Below, piece after piece: positions 59,502-64,000 of a stretch of DNA of 64,000 nt. The position numbers and the translations under genes were made by a program. Under the pieces are notes generated by a model. The model was not told the DNA's origin. It saw nothing but the letters and a program-made list of their open reading frames with translations, and did no database searches. Source of the DNA: G963666935 sp963666935 (GTDB lineage: Bacteria; Bacillota; Clostridia; Christensenellales; CAG-138). The stretch lies in assembly GCA_963666935.1 (NCBI GenBank), contig OY762936.1, forward strand, positions 1,922,001-1,986,000, written 5' to 3'. Positions within the stretch are counted from its first letter, which is position 1. Every line of letters starts with the position of its first letter.

Positions 59502-60614
59502 ATGACAACAGTAATCAGCGTAAAATTCAGAGGCGGGAACAAGCTCTATTACTTTGACCCCGCTGGTTTTGATATAAAAGAAAGGGACGGCGTCATCGTG
59601 GAAACCGCCCGAGGTACGGAATTTGGGGATGTGGCTCATGGCCCCCAGGAAGTGCCCGAAGAGCAGATTCTTGCCCCCCTAAAAAGTGTGCAGCGGGTGG
59701 CAACCCAAAAGGACCGGGAAATGCGAGACATGTATATTGCCAAAGAGGCAGAAGCTCTCCGTGTCTGCGTCGAAAAGATACGTTCGCACAAACTGGACAT
59801 GAAGCTGGTGAGCGCCGAATACGCCTTTAACGGCGCCAAGATCGCCTTCTATTTTACTGCGGACGGCCGGGTGGACTTTCGAGAGCTTGTAAAAGACCTT
59901 GCTTCCGTGTTCAAAACCCGCATCGAGCTAAGGCAAATCGGCGTTCGGGACGAAGCAAAAATGCTGGGCGGGCTGGGATGTTGTGGGCGTCCGGTATGCT
60001 GTCAGGCCTTTCTTTCGGACTTTCAGCCCGTATCCATCAAAATGGCCAAAGAGCAGAGCTTATCCCTGTCCCCCACTAAGATTTCTGGCATCTGCGGCCG
60101 GCTGATGTGCTGCCTCAAATATGAGCAGGACTGCTATGAATCCATGCGCAAACAAATGCCTAAAGTAGGCAAAGAAGTGGGAACGCCGGGAAATGGCACC
60201 GGCACCGTGATAGAGAACAACGTGCTCACCGAAAAAACCAAAGTGAAGCTGGTGCTGCCGGATGGCTCCATCGACATCAAGGAATACCCCTTTCGCCAGC
60301 TCTCCTTCCGCAACAGCAAAGGTGAGCAAAACATAGTGGAATCCCCCGTGGCCCCCGTAGACGAATGGTCGGATATCCCAACGGAGCTTTTGACAGAAGA
60401 GGCGGCGGACAGGCAGGAGCGGCAATCCCTGCCCGTAGAAGTCGTGGCGCAGCCGGAGCAGAATGGAGAATCATCCAAACAGGCGAAGCAATCCCAACCA
60501 TCCAAACAGGCAGAGCAACCCAATCCATCCAAGCAGTCTGAAAAGAAGGTGCCCGAATCCGGTAATTCTACCGCAAGGCGCAGACGCAGGCGGCGGCCAC
60601 CAAAAAAGGACTGA
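59502..60614 (+). CDS. ricT: PSP1-domain protein RicT (YaaT)
   Basis: A 370-residue protein with a PSP1 core (about 1-275) including the Fe-S Cys clusters LGCCGRPVCCQAF (about 156-168) and CGRLMCCLKYEQDC (about 197-210). RicT forms the Ric/Y complex that affects RNase Y activity and sporulation. The last 60 residues are a Lys/Gln/Ser/Pro repeat (SKQAKQ, SKQAEQ) ending in an Arg-rich tail. It starts six bases after holB. Confidence 0.93.
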   Translation: MTTVISVKFRGGNKLYYFDPAGFDIKERDGVIVETARGTEFGDVAHGPQEVPEEQILAPLKSVQRVATQKDREMRDMYIAKEAEALRVCVEKIRSHKLDMKLVSAEYAFNGAKIAFYFTADGRVDFRELVKDLASVFKTRIELRQIGVRDEAKMLGGLGCCGRPVCCQAFLSDFQPVSIKMAKEQSLSLSPTKISGICGRLMCCLKYEQDCYESMRKQMPKVGKEVGTPGNGTGTVIENNVLTEKTKVKLVLPDGSIDIKEYPFRQLSFRNSKGEQNIVESPVAPVDEWSDIPTELLTEEAADRQERQSLPVEVVAQPEQNGESSKQAKQSQPSKQAEQPNPSKQSEKKVPESGNSTARRRRRRRPPKKD

Positions 60615-60629
60615 TTGTGGTTCCTGCTG

Positions 60630-60657
60630 TTGACAAAGTAAAATTTCATGCTAAAAT
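60630..60657 (+). promoter_or_regulatory. Ferredoxin promoter
   Basis: TTGACA (60630-60635), 16 bases, TAAAAT (60652-60657), 34 bases before the ferredoxin start. Confidence 0.65.
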
Positions 60658-60690
60658 AACTAAAAAGACTTTTTGTGGAGGTAATTTACC

Positions 60691-60861
60691 ATGTCATATG
60701 TAATCAGTGATGAGTGCATCAACTGCGGCGCCTGTGAATCCGAATGCCCCGTTGAGGCTATTTCTCAGGGCGACAGCCTGTATGTAATCAACCCGGACAC
60801 CTGCATTGACTGCGGCGCATGCGCAACCGTATGCCCCGTCGGCGCACCCAAGCAAGGCTAA
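60691..60861 (+). CDS. 2x[4Fe-4S] ferredoxin
   Basis: A 56-residue clostridial-type ferredoxin with two CxxCxxCxxxCP clusters: ECINCGACESECP and TCIDCGACATVCP. This is the classic length for a low-potential electron carrier used by pyruvate:ferredoxin oxidoreductase and hydrogenases, and strongly indicates an anaerobe. It starts behind GGAGGT and ends at its own terminator. Confidence 0.97.
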   Translation: MSYVISDECINCGACESECPVEAISQGDSLYVINPDTCIDCGACATVCPVGAPKQG

Positions 60862-60869
60862 TGTCTAAA

Positions 60870-60904
60870 AGCAAAAGGACCCGCCTTTGAGACGGGTCCT
60901 TTTT
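60870..60904 (+). terminator. Terminator of the ferredoxin gene
   Basis: AAAAGGACCCG, 9-base loop, CGGGTCCTTTTT. Confidence 0.9.
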
Positions 60905-60942
60905 CGTAGATGCATCAATAAAAAAAGGATGACGTATTTCAC

Positions 60943-62310
60943 ATGGAGCTTCCTCGAGAAAACAAAATGGGAACGGAGCCCATCGCGGGCCTGATCCTCA
61001 AAATGTCGCTGCCCATGATGGTGTCCATGCTGGTGCTGGCCGCCTACAACGTGGTGGACAGCATCTTCGTGTCCCGCATCAGCGAGGACGCGCTGACGGC
61101 GGTATCGCTGGTGTTCTCTTATCAGATGCTAGTTATGTCGGTTTGCGTGGGTACTGCGGTAGGCGTCAGTTCCCTCATTGCGCGGCGGTTGGGAGAAAAG
61201 CGCCGAGAAGAAGCGGACAACGCCGCGAGTCAAGGCTTTTTTCTCTCGCTTATAAGCGGTCTTTTTTTTCTGCTGCTCTACGGGCTGCTGACCCCGAAGC
61301 TCATCGGTCTGTTCCATCCAAGCGAGACCATTTACAACCATGCCGTCACTTACCTGTACTGGGTGGGCGTCCCTTGCATCTTCAGCATGGTGCAGGTCAT
61401 GAGCGAAAAAGTCCTGCAGGCCACCGGGGATACTGTGGCCTCTATGGTAATCCAACTGGTGGGCGCGATATTCAACTTGGTATTTGATCCCATTTTGATC
61501 TTTGGTCTTTTGGGGTTCCCGGCTCTGGGGGTGGCGGGCGCCGCCATTGCCACAGTGGGCGGCCAGTTTGTGGGCATGCTCACAGGCTTTGCGTATCTTA
61601 GGCGCCGACGGGCGGTCATTACGCCCCACTTGCGTGGATTCCGGCCGAATAAGAAAATTATAGGTGATATCTATCGCGTGGGCCTTCCCAGTATTTTCCT
61701 GCAGGCTTTTGTATCCGTTATGTCCTTCGGTATCAATAAGATCCTGTATGGGTTCACCCCTACTGCAGTGAGCGTGTTCGGGGTGTACTTTAGGCTGCAG
61801 TCCTTCATTTTTATGCCCGTGTTTGGTCTCAACGGCGGCACCATGCCGATAATGGCCTACAACTTCGGCGCAAAAAACCGCAAGCGGGTCACAGACGCGC
61901 TGAAATATGGCTGCCTGTACGCCGTCACCATCATGGCGGCAGGGCTGTTGTTGTTCCAGGTTTTTCCCGGATGGATGCTTTCTCTATTTGACGCCTCGGA
62001 ACACATGCGTTCCATTGGCATCCCTGCGCTGCGCACCATCAGCCTGTGCTTCCCCTTGGCGGCGCCTTCCATAATGGCCTCTTCCCTGTTTCAGGCGGTG
62101 GGCAACGGCAAATTGAGTTTGATGGTCTCCATGCTTAGGCAGCTCGTCGTCCTCCTACCCGCCGCATATCTGCTCTCCCGTTTGGTAGGGCTTTCCGGTA
62201 TCTGGTGGGCTTTCCCCTTGGCCGAGGTGCTGGCTTTGGTCATGTCCGCCTATTGGGTATACCGGGTCTACCACAGGGATATCCTTCCTTTGGGTGATCC
62301 CATCGCATAA
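60943..62310 (+). CDS. MATE-family efflux transporter
   Basis: A 455-residue exporter with 12 transmembrane helices and the two-lobed MATE repeat. Features: MSLPMMVSMLVLAAYNVVDSIF at the start, with VSRISEDALTAVS, and the second lobe GLPSIFLQAFVSVMSFGINK. It uses Na+ or H+ to expel organic cations or drugs; substrate unknown. The start has a GGATGACG site, and its terminator follows. Confidence 0.9.
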   Translation: MELPRENKMGTEPIAGLILKMSLPMMVSMLVLAAYNVVDSIFVSRISEDALTAVSLVFSYQMLVMSVCVGTAVGVSSLIARRLGEKRREEADNAASQGFFLSLISGLFFLLLYGLLTPKLIGLFHPSETIYNHAVTYLYWVGVPCIFSMVQVMSEKVLQATGDTVASMVIQLVGAIFNLVFDPILIFGLLGFPALGVAGAAIATVGGQFVGMLTGFAYLRRRRAVITPHLRGFRPNKKIIGDIYRVGLPSIFLQAFVSVMSFGINKILYGFTPTAVSVFGVYFRLQSFIFMPVFGLNGGTMPIMAYNFGAKNRKRVTDALKYGCLYAVTIMAAGLLLFQVFPGWMLSLFDASEHMRSIGIPALRTISLCFPLAAPSIMASSLFQAVGNGKLSLMVSMLRQLVVLLPAAYLLSRLVGLSGIWWAFPLAEVLALVMSAYWVYRVYHRDILPLGDPIA

Positions 62311-62336
62311 AAAAGAGGGCGATGCCCTCTTTTTTA
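62309..62336. terminator. Terminator after the MATE gene
   Basis: AAAAAAGAGGGC, loop GAT, GCCCTCTTTTTT; acts in both directions before the convergent NhaC gene. Confidence 0.88.
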
Positions 62337-62357
62337 TGCGTAATTTCTGCGCAGAGC

Positions 62358-63671
62358 TTATGCTCTCGCGCTTTTTCGTTTAAAGAACAGCCGTTTTGTA
62401 ACTGCATAACAAATGGGAATGGCGAAAAGCAAAATGCAGTAAGGAACGGCCTCCACCCCTACCCCCAGCATGGCGGCCATACCCAGATAGGGGCTGGACC
62501 AAGGCACTATGCCAACCAGTACCACTACGGAATTGGCGATGTCCTGTGCCAGCTCTTTTGGATCGTCATAGATGGATTCCCAGATGCTATTCACCATGAT
62601 GATGGATCCGGCCTGACTGCTGAAGATGCCGATAATCGGCAGGCTGCTGAGGGCCATTCCCGGAAACCTGCCGGCTTTTTTCGCCAAGCTGCCGCTCTTT
62701 GCCTTTACCCCATCCAGTAATCCGGTGCCGTTGAAGATGCCGGCATAGATGCTGCCAATCACCACAATGACGCAGAAAGTAAGCATGGAGATGATGCCGC
62801 CGCCGCCCAGAATGGATTGAAGCTCCGGCGCCGCCGGCGTATAGCCCATCACACAGCAGACAAGTATTTCTGTAACGCTCATATGCTGGAGAGCAACCGC
62901 CAGCACTGCGGAAACGCCAATGCAGATTCCCATGGCCCAGCGCACATTCACCTTGAGCAATGGCAAAATCACGATCAGCACTGCTGGCAGTATCGTAAGA
63001 ATGCTGATGTTATAATGCTCCTGAAACATGGCGAGCAGGGTGTTGTCTACGTTGGTGATGGGATTTTGAAAAGAAAACCAAGTAAAAATTCCCAAGGACA
63101 GCACCATGGGAATGACGATGGTCTTTAACATAAGCCGAAGGTTTTCAAAAAAATCGGTGCCGGTAATGGCGGCAACCAAATTAGCGCAGGAAGAACTGGG
63201 GCTGCCCCTGTCTCCAAAATACACGCCGGACATAATTGCCCCGGCTGTAAGCGCCTCGTTGACGCCGCCGCTGCGGGCCAGCGCCATTAGGATAACGCCC
63301 AGCGTACCCGTAACCCCCAGACTGGTACCCATGGCGTAGGACAGTATCACCGGGAGCAGGAAGGCGAGCATTATAAAGTAATTGGGCTGAATCAGCCGGA
63401 TCCCTAGGCAGATAAAATAAGGAATGGTACCGCAGGCCCGCCAAAGGCCCGTAATGCAGCCGATGAGCACCAACAGACTCACTACAACCATTGCGCTTTT
63501 CAGGATATTTCGGGACATCTTCCAAAGTTCCCGGATGGAATAGCCACGCCGTACGCCCACCAGCGTAAATGCCACCAGACCCACCAGAAACCCTATGATC
63601 AGGGAGAGCTTCAGTGCCAGTGTGGCAATGATCGCCACAATAAACAGAATCAGCGCAATAATAAAGTCCAT
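62358..63671 (-). CDS. NhaC-family Na+/H+ antiporter
   Basis: A 437-residue transporter with about 11 helices of the NhaC/ArsB-NhaC superfamily. SYAMGTSLGVTGTLGVILMAL and GVYFGDRGSPSSSCANLVAAITGTDFFEN-type residues (kept here in short form) mark the ion-binding region, including the conserved Asp of GDRGSP. NhaC members exchange Na+ or Li+ for protons, and some exchange organic acids for sodium, so exact substrate is inferred. Its promoter lies in the gap before the GGDEF-like gene. Confidence 0.85.
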   Translation of the reverse strand: MDFIIALILFIVAIIATLALKLSLIIGFLVGLVAFTLVGVRRGYSIRELWKMSRNILKSAMVVVSLLVLIGCITGLWRACGTIPYFICLGIRLIQPNYFIMLAFLLPVILSYAMGTSLGVTGTLGVILMALARSGGVNEALTAGAIMSGVYFGDRGSPSSSCANLVAAITGTDFFENLRLMLKTIVIPMVLSLGIFTWFSFQNPITNVDNTLLAMFQEHYNISILTILPAVLIVILPLLKVNVRWAMGICIGVSAVLAVALQHMSVTEILVCCVMGYTPAAPELQSILGGGGIISMLTFCVIVVIGSIYAGIFNGTGLLDGVKAKSGSLAKKAGRFPGMALSSLPIIGIFSSQAGSIIMVNSIWESIYDDPKELAQDIANSVVVLVGIVPWSSPYLGMAAMLGVGVEAVPYCILLFAIPICYAVTKRLFFKRKSARA

Positions 63672-63717
63672 CCCATCTCTCCCGACATTTTTCTTCTCAT
63701 TATAACATCACAAAAAG

Positions 63718-63745
63718 CAGGTGCAAGGAAAATCCTCGCACCTGA
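63718..63745 (-). terminator. Terminator of the GGDEF-like gene
   Basis: CAGGTGC and GCACCTG arms with an inner GAGG/CCTT pair, followed on the minus strand by CTTTTTG. Confidence 0.85.
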
Positions 63746-63769
63746 CGGTTTTTATTTGCCTTTTGTCCC

Positions 63770-64000
63770 TTACTCCTGTTTTTTCTCCAGATTCGCCAGC
63801 GCCATGGAATAAAGGTTACCAAAATTCGCGCTGCTGCAGGGCGCCACCGCCACGCCTATTTCCACCCCTATATTTTCATGTTGCCGTAGTGTGCCGCGTA
63901 CGGTCATGAGCTGTTCGGCCAACCGCTGGGCATATTTTTCCGCCCCCGCCTGAGAATCCACCTCTGCCAAGAAGACGGTGATGCGTCCCTCTTCCGGAGA
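63770..64000 (-). CDS. 3' end of a GGDEF-like protein (partial)
   Basis: The last 76 residues of a gene that begins beyond the right edge. RITVFLAEVDSQAGAEKYAQ followed by LAEQLMTVRGTLRQHENIGVEIGVAVAP and a closing MALANLEKKQE helix has the layout of the end of a GGDEF domain (catalytic strand, helix, sensor strand, final helix). The active-site GGDEF is outside the window, so activity is unknown. Confidence 0.55.
   Translation of the reverse strand, partial: SPEEGRITVFLAEVDSQAGAEKYAQRLAEQLMTVRGTLRQHENIGVEIGVAVAPCSSANFGNLYSMALANLEKKQE

Overview
The window reads as a chromosomal stretch of an anaerobic, moderately GC-rich member of the Clostridia (Firmicutes). I infer this from strong GGAGG-type ribosome binding sites, intrinsic terminators with long T tracts, a T-box leader on ileS, a yaaO/darA/holB/ricT locus arranged as in Bacillus, a Feo iron system with DtxR-type regulators, a MocR/PdxR regulator beside a pyridoxamine kinase, and a clostridial 2x[4Fe-4S] ferredoxin. 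Genus cannot be fixed from the sequence. No rRNA, confident tRNA, CRISPR array, insertion sequence or origin was seen.

Layout. 1-770: AT-rich tail of an unknown gene, then an XRE repressor divergent from a small Cys protein, separated by a paired operator. 900-9600: an HsmA-type membrane protein, an M14-type hydrolase, MntP, a VanW lipoprotein, and a LysR-controlled operon of an M24 hydrolase, a 46-residue membrane protein, a sodium:solute symporter and a NIPSNAP-like protein. 9700-11700: two DegV lipid-binding proteins. 11789-13770: three tandem paralogous secreted proteins of a family I do not recognise, the first frameshifted in a homopolymer and the second ending in a His6 run. 13889-18555: aroA and a MoxR/DUF58/DUF4129-like set. 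18631-21272: a reverse-strand phage terminase cassette with no other phage genes. 21569-26998: argCJBDF under a probable ArgR box. 27123-27642: a fluoride riboswitch and crcB. 28315-33029: a c-di-GMP cyclase with a pilin-like protein, a collagen-like protein and a processive glycosyltransferase. 34389-38453: feo genes flanked by two DtxR-type regulators, with repeated GTTAG-N6-CTAAC operators. 38557-42630: prs, a PHP phosphoesterase and ftsH. 43028-46163: a membrane protein, pdxR, a structured RNA-like segment and pyridoxamine kinase. 46231-51875: two FmdE-family proteins, a methyltransferase and a FecBCD-type ABC importer, with two terminator-containing leaders. 51953-55367: T-box and ileS. 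55455-60861: a CPBP protease, an unknown membrane protein, a decarboxylase, darA, holB, ricT and ferredoxin. 60943-64000: a MATE exporter, an NhaC antiporter and the end of a GGDEF-like protein.

The two regions most likely to hold undescribed biology are the tandem secreted family (11.8-13.8 kb) and the FmdE/methyltransferase/ABC transporter cluster with its paired leaders (46.2-51.9 kb). The first has no recognisable domain. The second looks like a dedicated metal or metal-cofactor acquisition system.
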